Origin: Fragilariopsis cylindrus CCMP1102
Taxonomy: Eukaryota > Bacillariophyta > Bacillariophyceae > Bacillariales > Bacillariaceae
Direction: 5' to 3'
NCBI GenBank assembly: GCA_900095095.1
Contig: FMBT01000298.1
Coordinates: 434,001 to 498,000, forward strand
DNA: 64,000 nt
Positions within the stretch are counted from its first letter, which is position 1; every line of letters starts with the position of its first letter. Below, in pieces: positions 44,308-56,347 of this stretch. Position numbers and translations under genes: made by a program. The notes under the pieces were generated by a model. The model saw only the letters and a list, made by a program, of their open reading frames with translations. It was not told the DNA's origin and did not search any database.

Positions 44308-45093
44308 ATGATGCTGCCATCGCCTCTCATAGATGTAAATCTTCACCCTGGTATCATATCCTACAATGTAATCCAGCTTATAATGATCTGTACAATGTAT
44401 AAGGGAGAAATTGAAAGTCCGATGCCATACAGCAAGTTTGCTCCTACTAGTGCCAGCTCAAAAGGAAAGAAGTTAGAGGGTATGGTTCCATCGAAAATTG
44501 GAATGTTAATTATTTACGTTCCTGCCACCATCGCAGCTTTCATATTCCAATTTTTTTACCTATCAACACCATCAGCTGCAGGTTGGTTGGTTTTTATTCA
44601 TTTTTTGAAAAGAGATGCGGAAGTTTTATTGCTTCATAAGTATTCCGGTGAAACGGTGCTTAATGTTGCACAGATAATTGGTACTTCGTACTTCATAACG
44701 GCAACAATGCTTTGTATTGCATCCAATACTGAAATTTCTATTTTGGATAGTAAGCTTGGAATGTTTCTCTTCGGTATTGGATCATTAGGAAACTTGTACC
44801 ATCATTACCTACTTACACTTCTTCGGGGAGATGGCAAGACGAATACAAAGAAGTATCAGGCACCCAAACATGGTTTATTTGAATACGTCGCATCACCACA
44901 TTATTTCTTTGAACTATTAGCATGGCTCGGGATTGCTATTGTTTCACAACAACTCACAGCATATCTAAATCTTGTATCTATGACATTGTATTTATGCGCA
45001 AGATCATACAAGAGTAATGAATGGAATAGGAAGAAGTTTAACGAAAAAGAATGGCCATCATCACGAAAAAATCTAATTCCATTCTTGTACTAG
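44308..45093 (+). CDS. Steroid 5-alpha-reductase-like membrane protein
   Basis: Single exon, 261 residues, with about six hydrophobic segments. The C-terminal half has the 3-oxo-5-alpha-steroid 4-dehydrogenase signature: HFLKRDAEVLLLHKYSG, GNLYHHYLLTLLRG, PKHGLFEYVASPHYFFELLAWLG and a C-terminal LIPFLY. The whole protein runs parallel to a plant subfamily (At5g16010 type) that also has this length, including the N-terminal YSKF and K.GML..Y.P segments. Relatives reduce steroids, polyprenols or enoyl-CoA in the ER with NADPH; the substrate here is unknown. No targeting leader. Confidence 0.83.
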   Translation: MMLPSPLIDVNLHPGIISYNVIQLIMICTMYKGEIESPMPYSKFAPTSASSKGKKLEGMVPSKIGMLIIYVPATIAAFIFQFFYLSTPSAAGWLVFIHFLKRDAEVLLLHKYSGETVLNVAQIIGTSYFITATMLCIASNTEISILDSKLGMFLFGIGSLGNLYHHYLLTLLRGDGKTNTKKYQAPKHGLFEYVASPHYFFELLAWLGIAIVSQQLTAYLNLVSMTLYLCARSYKSNEWNRKKFNEKEWPSSRKNLIPFLY

Positions 45094-45302
45094 CTAGTAG
45101 CTTTAAATAGGAATCTAAATATAATTTTTAAGAACTTTGGTATTTCCAAAAAAGTGATATTCTTTAGGATAGAGAATGTAGATATAATCAACGTTGGTGG
45201 GCAATATTTGAAGCATAGTGAAAACTATTATATGTAATCGTATAAGAGTAGTATCATAAAGAAAATACAATAAGAAACAGTTGATTATAGTAATTATTAA
45301 AT

Positions 45303-46326
45303 TTACAATCCACCAAGAGTATGTACAGCTTGTTCTGTCTTCTTTTTATATTCTTCTGCCTTCTCGGAATCCTTAGGAACACCATCATCTCCATTCTCAT
45401 ACATGACAGCTAAATTGAAACAACTTGGTGCATGAGCACCAGTCCGACATGCGGATTGTAATAACGCTTCTGCACGTTTCGGATCTCGTGGTATATATTC
45501 AAAATCTTCTGCAGCATTCGCAGATCTATCATCTTCATTAGTTCGCTGCATCACAGGCTCTTCTCCTCGTACTTCTGCCGGAGTTGCATTCCGTGCTTGT
45601 TTATTAATTTTATCTCCCCGTAATAACATAGTAGCGAGTGTAAAGCACGACACGGAATCACCTAAATCACACACATCCTGATACAAGTCCATCGCCTTAA
45701 ACGGATCGTATGGATATCTTTACCAAGTGCACCTGGTGGACTAAGTAACATCTTTGCTTGGATGTGACATGCACCACCATGACCTGCACGACAACCACGA
45801 TCAAAGACATCGTATGCACGTTTCCGATCAACAGTAACACCACCCTTTCCTGTCATCAGCATTTTAGCTAAATTAAAACAAGCGGGAGGGTATGCTTTCG
45901 TTCCATCAACTTCTATCCCATTTGATGATTTATCTTTGTATGGACGAAAACATGTATTTTCAAATAAATCAAATGCCTCCTGATGTTTACGTTCAAACAT
46001 ACTAAGAAATTCAGCTGTTGCAAAACATGCCACCATGGCACCCTTTCCATCATTACATGCATCTCTATAATCATCAACTTGTTGCTGAGTTTCATCATCA
46101 ATTATTGTTGGTAATTCTGCCTGTAATCTATCTATAGCATCATATTCGTGACCAGTTGGACTGGGAAACATTGGCCTTTCAACTTCGGTTTCGGCACTGT
46201 TGCTGTTGCTGTTGTGTTGTTGTTGTTGTCGTCATTTATATTAGTATTTCCATCCGACGAAAAATTCTTCGAATCGAAACTTGGCGGCGTTTGGGTGGGA
46301 ATCTCATGAGATTGATTTGCACCCAT
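45303..46326 (-). CDS. COA7-like Sel1/TPR protein, two frame breaks
   Basis: Three open blocks: 46326 to about 46168, 46171 to about 45715, and 45692 to 45303. One added T in TTT at about 46171-46173 and one added C near 45713 restore one frame of about 340 residues. At least three Cys-bearing Sel1-like repeats are visible (CFATAEFLS, ACFNLAKMLMTGKGGVTVD, CFTLATMLLRGD, SCFNLAVMYENGDDGVPKD), with the paired-Cys spacing typical of COA7 (cytochrome c oxidase assembly factor 7). The N-terminus MGANQSHE fits an N-myristoylation signal (Gly2, Ser6), which I do not expect in COA7. Longer than human COA7 (231). Mitochondrial respiratory assembly is inferred from the family. Confidence 0.65.
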
Positions 46327-47303
46327 GATAAATTTGTTTGTTTATCTGTTTGTTTAAAAGGTTAAAGGTTTGATATGTTTGAATGAATCAGGGTGTTGTC
46401 TGATGACGATTTTTTTTTTAATCGTCAGTTTTCGTTCTTGTCGTTATTACCCAAATAAAATAATGATGCAGGCAAACAATCAAGAATTCAAATCTATCTC
46501 TCTACTATTTTCTCGTTTCTTGTGTCTTCCTTCGCTTTGTTGTTTACTGATGATTGAAACGTTTTACTCTTGAACGCTGGTCGATATACTGCTGTTGCTG
46601 GTCCTTGGAAACGTTGTTAATAGAAAGACAGAAAAGATAAATAATGATGGCGGGATGATGATGTGTCATCGTCTCTATGCATCCGAAGATGAGATCGAAA
46701 GTTTTAGTTACTGTACTGTATCATACTTTTACTGTTACATAAAGGTATGTACATACCATGTACCCCATGGATTTTTTTTGAGTTTGCTTGGGCCCTATCA
46801 AATCGCTTACAAGTGGCACACGAGGATAAATCTCATTCGTCGTAGTTGTTGTGAGTGAGTACTCTGCGCATCGGAGAAATTGAAGAAACCCGGAAGTACA
46901 AACCACGCGACAGACAGAGAGAAACGATGGATTTGATCCTTACCAGTAAGTAAGTTACGTGATCGTATCTCGCGCCTTCATGGAATGAAGTTGAATGGAA
47001 TCCTATTTACCGGCAGAACAAGCAGACATGATGTACAGTACAGTACGGTAACTAAAAGCTAGCGATGATTATTTGAATTAGTGAAGTTTAGCTAACAGCA
47101 TAGACTTCTCTTATACGTGTTGACTTTATTTAGATTTTTCTCTGTCCACCACTATTATTGTAGCTGCCTTCTTTATCATACCCGAACGCCTACATATATA
47201 TATACTTACCTGTCCTCTTAGGTAACTTCTACTTCCATCGGAACAAAGTAAAAACAAGAAGCTAATCGAATCAAGAATACTTCAATATTATATAATATAT
47301 AAA
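46327..47303. promoter_or_regulatory. Divergent 1-kb spacer
   Basis: Between the COA7-like (minus) and glutamyl-tRNA reductase (plus) starts. AT-rich; contains TACAGTACAGTAC near 47036-47048. No convincing ORF, RNA gene or repeat. Confidence 0.4.
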
Positions 47304-49320
47304 ATGAAATACCAATCCACAATAGCAAGCTTCGGTCTGATTCTGGCCTCCACAGAGATAGTCTCGTCGTTTGTACAACAGAACGGTACTCCTTCTATTT
47401 CACTTCGAAGTAGACAAAAGTGCAATACGGATCATGATGTGATAACAACGAATAGCAACAACAATAACAATATAATGAGAAATTCGAAGACTTCCTCATT
47501 ATCTATTGCTACATCTGATATTGTCGGTGAACTTGTTGAAGACTTGAAAAAAAAGAAAACTAGAGAGGTACGTTTTCATTTTATTTTATTTTATCTAGTA
47601 GCTACTGTACTGTACTGTACTGTTCGTCGTCGATGATCACGTCGTCATCCTTTTCAAAAGAAATGCGTGCGTTCGTTGATCGGCAGTAAATAAAATATAT
47701 GATACGATACCATGTGCTCAATTTTTTCTATTTCTCTTTTATTTCTTAATTTAAATTAAATTAAATCCCATCAATAAAATAAAATTAATACAATTTAGGA
47801 ACGATTGGAGGCTGCGTCCAAAGGATTACAAGTTCATTGTGTTGGATTATCAATTCATCATGCAGATGTTGAAGTTCGTGAAAAATTAGCTGTTCCAGAA
47901 TGTGATTGGAATAAAGCATCAAATGAAATATGTGATGGTGGTGATATTGCTGAGGCTGCTGTATTAAGTACATGTAATCGATTTGAAATCTATTACGCTG
48001 CATCTGATCCACGTGCTGCCATGGCAAGTGTCACAAAGTTCCTAGCAGATCGATCAGGATTACCTGTAGCGGAATTACGTAAAAATCTGTTCATGCTTTC
48101 TGGTGATGATGCTGTGTGGCATATAATGAGAGTTTCTGGTGGTCTTGATTCATTAATTGTTGGTGAAGGACAAATTTTATCACAAGTTCGACAATGTCAT
48201 TTACATTCTATTGAAGAGGATGGATGTGGTGGTAAAGTATTATCACGTTTATTAAATAATGCTGTTGCTGCTGGAAAACGTGTCCGATCCGAAACTGGCA
48301 TTTCAAAGGGATCTGTTAGTGTTTCATCAGCGGCAGTAGAATTATCTGAAATGTTATCATTACCAGATTTAAATCTACCATTTTCAGAAGCACGATTGGC
48401 TGTTGTTGGTGCTGGTACTATGACCCGACTATTAATAACACATTTAGCATCACGTGGATTAGAAAAAATTACTATCGTGAATCGATCGATGGCACGACCA
48501 GAAGAATTAGCAGAACAATTCCCTGATGTTGAAATTGAAATTAAATTAATGGATGACTTATGGGATGTTATTGGACGATCTGATATCGTATACACTGCAA
48601 CGTCTTCTGTCGAATACGTCATCGATGAACAAAAAATGATGGCAAATGGATTATCCGGTGGTCGTCCTTTGATGCTGGTTGACATTTCCGTACCAAGAAA
48701 TATTGGTGAAGATTGTAAGAATGTAAGTTCCTGTTCCCACCAATATCTATTCAATTTCCAATTTTTTTTTGTCGTGCCGAATTATGTGCGTTTTTTATAT
48801 TTTTCACACACACAAACAACGATATGTCTCTCAAAATATATTACAACACTTATCTACTGTAATTTTCATTTTCTATTTGTAGGTTCCAAACGCAAAGGTT
48901 TACAACGTAGATGATTTGAAGGCAGTCGTTGCTAAGAATACTGCCATGCGTCAAAGAGAAATGCTTGAGGCTGAAATTCTATTAAAGGAAGAAGCGACAT
49001 CGTACTTTGCATGGAGGGAATCTCTTTCTGCCATCCCTACCATCAATCAGTTACAGGAACGAGCGAATAGTTTCCGTGAACAAGAACTAGCGAAGGCAAC
49101 ACGCAAACTTGCTAACGCGAATTTAACCGACAAAGAAATGGAAGCTGTCGAAAGGTTATCAAGGGGGATTGTCAATAAGTTACTTCACGGTCCTATGGCA
49201 CACTTGAGAAAGACAGAAAGTATTGAAGGGAAACAACAAACACTTAAGGAATTAAATGCTATGTTCCGGTTAGAAGAAAATGAGGACGGTAGAGGCAAAA
49301 ATAACCGCCTTCGTCGTTAA
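47304..49320 (+). CDS. hemA: Glutamyl-tRNA reductase, plastid
   Basis: Three exons in frame, 541 residues: 47304-47567, 47799-48722 and 48883-49320, introns GT-AG. The leader is a signal peptide ending IVSSF-VQQ (ASAFAP-like), then a Ser/Thr/Asn-rich transit stretch. The enzyme core has GLSIHHADVEVREKLAVPE, the catalytic Cys in STCNRFEIY, GEGQILSQVRQ, and an NADPH-binding VVGAGTMTRLLITHLASRG. The C-terminal dimerisation helix follows in exon 3. It reduces glutamyl-tRNA to glutamate-1-semialdehyde, the committed step of plastid tetrapyrrole synthesis. The eukaryotic algal form is usually about 500-550 residues, as here. Confidence 0.96.
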
Positions 49321-49558
49321 TTATAGATGAATTTCCGGATACATTCATTTCAATCTAAAAAAATAGCCTGTACATTATTACCAACTTCACATACAGTACT
49401 TGATTTATTTATAATCTAGTTAATCTTCTTCCTAGCTTGAAATACAATTAATTGAGAAAAAGATAGTAGGTCCTACTGTATGTAGATGATAAACAATAGA
49501 TTTTGTGTCTAAGAAAATTTAATGTACCACTCCACTAAGATACATCTGCATTTAAATT

Positions 49559-51213
49559 TTAATAAGACGGTCGTCCTTCTCCATAGCCTCTTCCTACAGG
49601 GGAATCTTCAACGATTTCATCAGTATTGTCACTTGTATCGACTCCTCGAACATTCTTCTCCAATTTTTCGAGTAGCCTTTGGACTTCCGTACTCATTGGG
49701 TTCAAGGCAAGAGCCGCGTGAAAGGAAGCGATCGCATCTTTGTAGTTTTCCGCTGCCATGTATATTTCACCTAATTTAGTCTGTAATATGTCTTGCCCCT
49801 GAAGCGGACTCTTTGATTCTGTCATGCCCTCAATACCTTGTCGAAGTAAATCAATACACGTATCGTAATCCTTTTCGTGTGCATACAGCTGCACTAACGA
49901 TAACAAGGGTCTCAATGCCGATGGGTCCAACGTTAACGCCTTTCTAAGTGCTCTTTTAGCCTTATCCATCGCTTCAACATTATTGGAACCTGCTTGTCCC
50001 TGTTGTAGAGCCAGTCCCACTAGTGTAACTGCTCTCGGATCTCGCGGAGCGGCAGAAATAGCCTCCTTAGCAGCGCATATAGCTTCCTTATACTTCCCTG
50101 CTGCCAGGTAAGAATCAACAAGACCTTCATAACTAGAAACATCTCGTGCGATTTCATTGGATCGGAAAAAGGAAACAGCAGCGTGGTCGGGACGATTGTC
50201 GGCTAGTAGAATGGCTCCCTTAAGACGATGGGCAAATGCGTGTCGTTGGTCCATAGCTATAGCCTTTTCAACAAATGCTAGTGCCTTTTCATGGTCTTGA
50301 CGTGCCTCGTGATATAGAGCTAGAGCAGACCAGGCTTCCGGTCGTTTATCGTCAACTTCAAGGAGGGATGAAGCTAATTGATTTAGTGCATCTAGATTAT
50401 TTTGTCTTGCTAAGATTTGACCATATAGATCCATACTATCGATATTTGTGGGGTCCAATTGTCTAACTTTAGCAAATGTTCTAGCGGCCTTTTCTTCGTC
50501 GTTCATTTGATTTTGAAGATTAGCAATTTTTAGCATCAAATATATATTGTTTGGAAACAACTTTTCCAATGCAGTGAAAAATTTCAACGCAGAAACCGTC
50601 TGATGACGAGTCTTAGCGAACTGTGCTGTTACAAATTCCTTTACCGGTATAATAGTAGACATGTCATTCCCCCTTGCTGTCCTGACATTCTCGTACAACC
50701 CTTTTCAACTGCGTCGAGTACTACAGATTTTTCGGTGACCCCCAACACCGCCAACCATTCGATTGCCTCCAACGTCATTGGATTTTCCATGATACTTCGT
50801 AAGAAACAATCACATGCAGAGCGGGTCCGTCCACTAGCAATATATAGCTGACCAAGAGTCATATGAATTGTTAAATTTCGTTCATGATGAGGAATTAATT
50901 CCAAAACTGACGATGCTTCTACGACATTCCCTAGAGCTTGTAATGATTGAGCCTCTTTCAGTCTATACTTGTATGATCCAAAATTTTGTATTCGTCGATA
51001 ATAGTGTACAGCTTTAGAGTGTTGATCTGTCAGCTGAGCACAGTCTCCCAAGAAAGCCCACGCTACTCGAGTATCGCGGCCTTCCATTTCTGCTTTTGAA
51101 AGTTCCATTCGAGTCAAAATTTCACAACTCTTGTACTGCTTAGATTGAAGTAGTCGATAACATTCTTCTTGCAGAGCCGTTAATGGGGTAGAAATTCCTT
51201 GATATTCCGGCAT
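49559..51213 (-). CDS. APC7: APC7, TPR subunit of the anaphase-promoting complex
   Basis: Two frames: 51213 to about 50645 and about 50698 to 49559. One added G in the run GGGGG (sense strand, about 50666-50670) joins QQGG to [13 protein letters not shown], giving about 550 residues, close to APC7 size. Tandem TPR motifs fill the protein. The best family match runs from [16 protein letters not shown] through [18 protein letters not shown] to [13 protein letters not shown] and [12 protein letters not shown], then a last repeat [17 protein letters not shown] and an acidic tail. APC7 is a scaffold of the APC/C ubiquitin ligase that drives mitotic exit. CDC27-type TPR proteins are the main alternative, but the repeat order and '[11 protein letters not shown]' segment favour APC7. 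Confidence 0.8.
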
Positions 51214-51528
51214 TATAAAAAAAGTACTACTATGTCAGACAATGGCGACAGAAGTATATCTACTACAGTAGTACTAGTATCGCGGAGCGAGACGAAGCAA
51301 CAACGTCGTTATAAAATTAAAAGAGTGATCGATGAAGATGTTGAATAGAAAACTTTTTCAAAATATAATTTGAAATTAACGTCTTATTTTTCTTTGATGA
51401 ATAACGCACGCACGCGCGCCCCGTGCCATTTTTCTACTATTATATTCAAATATAATATATTGATGTAGAGAGTCTATTCAAATACCTACATCAGTAGTGT
51501 GCTTATATGTATGTCTTTTGTTTGGAAG
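51214..51528. other. Spacer between two minus-strand genes
   Basis: Promoter of APC7 and 3' UTR of the TRM11-like gene. It contains CTACTACAGTAGTACTAG at about 51259-51276 near the APC7 start. No gene seen. Confidence 0.35.
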
Positions 51529-53211
51529 CTAACTCACACTGACATATGATACAAGCCATCGACTCAGTTTCGTGTTCAAGGGCTGCTCTCTCGAATCTTC
51601 AAATTTGAGTCCAGCTTTTTCTGTCAGTTCTTGACTTGGTAGCATTTCTGTGAATACTTGTTCATCGGTGACAGGAACGAAAGCTACTAGCCTTCCTCCT
51701 AACTTCAAAAGCCGCTTGTCACTTCGATCAAACGCAATGGCTGCAAACATTTCTTCTAGTGGGCTATTTTCGTTGTAGCCTACTGATTCTCTAATCCCAT
51801 ACGGTGGATCTGCAATAATTATATCGAATGACTCGTTATTTACAGCTGCTTTAGCAGCCTCTCGTACGACGAGATCGGTCGAGTCTCCCAGTATCAATTC
51901 TTTAGGTTCTTTTAAACTTCGACTTATAAAGTCAAGGATGATGTTTGTACGATTTACATACCCGTTGTGCGCAATTTCAACGCCCACACTTTCACAATCA
52001 GGGGCAATCATAGCTGCAGCCAACAAAGTGGCACACGAGCCAGCATACATATCCAAAACCTTGTCATAATTTTTTATTCTTGCGATGTTACATAGAACAA
52101 ACGCTGCTATAGGTTCCAATGGAGTGTTTGTGATGCAAATTCTCTCTGTTGGAGCTATTGAATAGGACTACGTTCAATATACATATGAGGGGGAAACCAA
52201 AGCAAATTTGAGTATTATTGGGAATATACAATCAATCACCGAGAGACCCACAAATCAAATAGAGATGAAATAACGTACCTGAGGACCCGACGCAATACGG
52301 CGAGCTAGAATTTTACTACAATCATCGTCGCTTGTCTCATCCTCCAGACCATCGAAAATGTATATCTTATAATCTGGATTTACTAAGTCCACCTTTCCTC
52401 CGAATTGGATAAGTAGGCTTGTAAGAGCTTTTAAGCCATCCTTCTCAATTTGCATCGACCTTGTTCTTGAACTATATCGTTTGGTTCTTCCTTTCTTACT
52501 GGACTTGGCATCCTGCACTTTGTCGTCTGCATTGTACGGTCGTGCACCGTATGATCGAGCACGAAAGCACCAGGTAGCTTTCTCATTAGCTGCTCCTTTC
52601 AATAAATCTGAAAAACCTCCATTTTCAATCGCTCTCGGAGCTAAATCATCAAGACTATCGCTCGAGGCAACAATCTCGTAGAGACCAGAAACCAATGAGC
52701 ATCTCTGAACGGTTCGGATGATATCATCCATCGAAACAGTAATTGAATCATCCCCGAATGAAACGAATTGCATGGCCTCATTAAAATGATCAATATTCAT
52801 ATCTATCATAGCCTCATCACCGGTGTAATTTAAAGCATTCACAAACCTCACAGGTATACTTCTTGGCGAGTCTTCATCCTTAACGTCTGAAATTGCCGAA
52901 GATGATGTACTTAACGATAAAAGGCCAAGTTCAGCCGCTAGAGCACTTTCAAATTCCAATTGTCGAAAGGGTTTACTGTAGCCAGGATCCTTTTCACCTC
53001 TCCAATGAATCAGAAACTTTTTAGTAGAAATATCATGGTTCTTATTGTCAATGAATGTTTGATGTGTTGTGTCTTCCGACAACGACACAGATAGGCTCGT
53101 CGTTGTTCTTTGCGTTCGTTTCAGATATTGAAATCCACAGCAGCAGTGGATTACTGTGCCTACTAGCAAATTCCAGATGACAAAAGTTCTTTTCGCTGTC
53201 CCTATTCTCAT
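51529..53211 (-). CDS. TRM11-like tRNA/RNA N2-guanine methyltransferase, plastid-type leader
   Basis: Two exons, 52279-53211 and 51529-52167, in frame (523 residues), intron GT-AG. The catalytic half has a Rossmann SAM site (VLDMYAGSCATLLAAAM), an acidic VGVEIAHNG and the N2-guanine/adenine methylase motif DPPYGIRE. Upstream, FLIHWRGEKDPGYSKPFRQLEFESALAAELG resembles the N-terminal THUMP-related region of TRM11/Trm-G10 enzymes, and TNTPLEP precedes the SAM fold as in that family. TRM11 methylates G10 of tRNA. The first 30 residues form a signal peptide ending CCCGFQYLKR, a plastid-type junction, so this copy may act in the plastid. It has no obvious TRM112 interface that I can judge. Confidence 0.75.
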
Positions 53212-53621
53212 CGTTTCAAATGTAGATTTTACCTGTATTACTCTATTCCTTCACCGACCATTAGATTAACCTCTGTGATGATGTGATGGGTGATGAATGA
53301 ATGTGATCGGCGTGAGAAAATCTAAGAAAAAAATCATAAATTGTCAAGCCTATGGTGAGAGAGAGTGATTGAGTCGAACTAGTCGAGTATAGCAAGACAG
53401 TAAATTTGCTTATTCAATTTTAATATTATGTACTTGTAGTAATATCGCCATTGCGTTGCTCCAGCACTGGTATAAGTTTGCAGTAGAAAAAGATGAACAG
53501 TAGGGGATGTATTGTGAAGGTGCAGATAAATATAGAGCCAAATATCAACTGCGGTGATTCGAATAATTTAAGATTATAAATTGATAATACAATGTAAGCC
53601 GTTTTATATTTCTACCTTATT
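53212..53621. other. Spacer, no gene seen
   Basis: Promoter side of the TRM11-like gene and 3' UTR of the PheRS alpha gene, both minus strand. AT-rich, with no notable structure. Confidence 0.4.
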
Positions 53622-55360
53622 TTAAGCTTCTTCTTCTACTTGTTCTGCTATCTTTGTTGTCTTTGCAGCACCGGTATCATAGTTCAACCTAGCACAGGGA
53701 GCCGTTCGAGTTCTTGCCATTTCTACTTTGTGTCCAAAGAGATCTCGAATGTTGTCAATGCGGTACTTGATCATGGTGGGACGCTCAAGTGATAATCCCC
53801 AGGCAATAACTCGAACATCTTCCGGTAGACCCATCGGTCGTAGCATTTCTGGACGGAACATACCCGAATTTCCGATTTCTGTCCATTTTTTCAAGTCGGG
53901 GTGGTAACCAAAAATCTCCATTGAGGGTTCTGTGTACGGATTAAAGGCAGGTTTGAAACGGAGCTGGGTGATACCAATCTTATTCAAAAAAGTTTCAATC
54001 GTTCCAAGTAAGTCACCGAGAGATAGGTCGTAATCTGCCACCCAACCTTCTACCTGATGAAACTCGCACAAATGTGTCGCGTCCATGGTCTCGTTTCGGA
54101 AGACACGATCAATTGAGAAGTGACGGGCAGGCTTAAAGCCACCCGGTTGGTTTGCAAGTTTGTACAACATTTGAGAGGATACTGCAGTGGTGTGCGTTCG
54201 GAGCAAGTTTTTGAAGGCTTCTTCTTTCTTAAAATTGTAACGATATCCGATTGATCCGGCCCCTCCTTTCTCGTGCATTTCTTTGACTCGTTCATAGTAT
54301 TCTTCCGGAACGCTCACTGTTTCGGCTGGATTTTTGATGAAAAAGGTATCATGAGCATCACGCGCTGGATGTGATTGTGGTTGAAAGAGAGAATCAAAAT
54401 TCCAAAAGGATGACTCGACCCATTTATTGGTAGGCATTTCTGAAAATCCCATTTCCATAAGAATGTTTCGAAATTCCGATCGTACCTTAAGAAGCGGATG
54501 GAGGTAACCACCTCCAACTTTTTCTCCCAGTACCTGGAAATTGTATGGTTTGAATTGCTCAGTCTCCCATGATCCTGAATCCAGCATTTCCTTTGTTAGA
54601 TCTGCTGCCTTTTTTACACGTTCGGATGCATACTGAGGTCCTCGTGTGACCTTGAAAGACTTGAGGGTTACTAGACTGACGAGCTTACGTTTTTTCAAAT
54701 CTTTCGCATTCTTTATAAATATATTTTTAATAGCCGATGGATTAAATCGATGAGTTAATAACAGTGTCAGAGGATATGCTTAAATAAGATTGATTACGAT
54801 TATTCTTCTCTCTTTTTTTCATTTATTTCATCTTTTTAAATAATAAAAATTACAAAGTATATTATTTGGTATTTTCTTTTTAAACTCACCTTGTCGGAAA
54901 GAGCATCGGGACGGAAGTCAGCCTCCTTCAATGTCTGCAGTATTTTTTGAACAGTATCTTCTACTTCATCGTCCTTTTTCAATGGAACCAAATCTGGTCC
55001 ATCTTTCTTGACCCATTTGGCCTTCATACAGTTGCCCATACCAATCTTGGCCACATTTTTGCCCACTTTGGTTTGGAGATCGGCAATGGAAAGTTTTCCA
55101 GCCACATTCAATGCCTTCAACACCAGTACTTCTTGAGATCCATCGGATACGATGGATTCTCCTTCCTTAGTTAAGGTGTAGAAACTCTTTTCGACATTTT
55201 CCGCTGTCACGTATTGATCGCCTGACAGTGACTTGATGGCACCGACCACAGTTGCATGATCAAACTTGTTACTTTCTGACCATGGGTACGTGTCGGGAAT
55301 AACAGCCTCCGGAGAAGACGACAGAAAGGTCAATAGGGCGGCTTCGCTAGATTGACTCAT
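53622..55360 (-). CDS. FARSA: Phenylalanyl-tRNA synthetase alpha subunit, cytosolic
   Basis: Two exons, 54890-55360 and 53622-54710, in frame (519 residues), intron GT-AG joining ALSDK to [12 protein letters not shown]. The N-terminal winged-helix-rich region is followed by the class II core: PFKPYNF-like start, [38 protein letters not shown] (motif 1/2 region), [37 protein letters not shown], and motif 3 [13 protein letters not shown]. It charges tRNA-Phe together with the beta subunit. No leader is present, and the length matches the archaeal/eukaryotic cytosolic type (human 508). Confidence 0.96.
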
Positions 55361-56347
55361 GGTGATAAGAACTTTTATAATTTGTTTTTCACGTTCGATT
55401 ACTTGGCATAAGCTGTGGTACGATGTGAAACAAATTCTATTAGTAACGACAATAAGAGATGATGAATGATGATGTGAAATAATAACTTAACATTCAGCAA
55501 GCAAAATAATCGCTACTATTTCATATTGTTTAGCGCTAACCAAGAGCGCTCTGCGCTGCGTGCTTCCACATGGAACTTGTTGTTTAGGTAGCTACTTCTA
55601 TTGTAGCTCACTACAAAATAACTAATAAAAAGCATAATAATATTTAATTTGTATACCCTACACAGTGAATTAGAACAAAAGGATGGAACTATTTTTTTGT
55701 AATCTAGATCTAGACACACATTTTGGTTGGAATACTTGCTTGATGCGAATAAATGACTATGATGAGTGTGGAAATTTACCCACCTACATGGTCGGTCAAG
55801 TCCTGGGTAAATTATGAACTGTTGGTGGAACTAATATGTATCATTGATGGCAACCCATCACTACCCCCTAAAAATTAGTTGTACCAATTGTGTATTTATG
55901 ATGTAGACTATATGATATATCACTTCTAGCGTTAGCAAACATCTGATGACTTTGCGTAGCCCAGGTACAAGATCTATGTCTACATGCTCAATAATAGTCA
56001 CAGAACTATATGTTGCTATTGGACTGCATACTAGCAAAAACCAGTGCATTTTTACAGCAACTTATTAAGTGTAGAAAGAGAAGTTGCATGTAAAATCATC
56101 TGCAGCTGCTACAGTATGTATTAGGTATTCTTTCCTCAGGAAAAGGCTAGAAATATCTTACAATGGTTGCATTTGCGTTTCTTCAGGGTTGCCTATCTGC
56201 TTTCTTCCACTTGGTCTTACAATTAAGTTACAATTGCATCTAATTTTGTATGGTACTAAAAAATGTAATTAAAATAATGTAATTAAAATAATAGAATTAT
56301 ACGATAATGGTGTGTATTAACAATTAATAATTAACATTAAACATCAT
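55361..56347. other. 1-kb spacer, no gene seen
   Basis: Between the PheRS alpha start and the stop of the kinase gene (both minus). Short frames here have random-looking composition. I searched by eye for tRNA-like A/B boxes and found none convincing. Confidence 0.4.

Noticed and set aside
49559-51213. CDC27/APC3 instead of APC7
   Set aside because: The order of TPR blocks, the size and the segment around [13 protein letters not shown] favour APC7.
55361-56347. tRNA or other RNA gene in the large spacers
   Set aside because: By-eye search for A/B-box patterns and cloverleaf arms found none convincing; tRNAscan-SE would decide.
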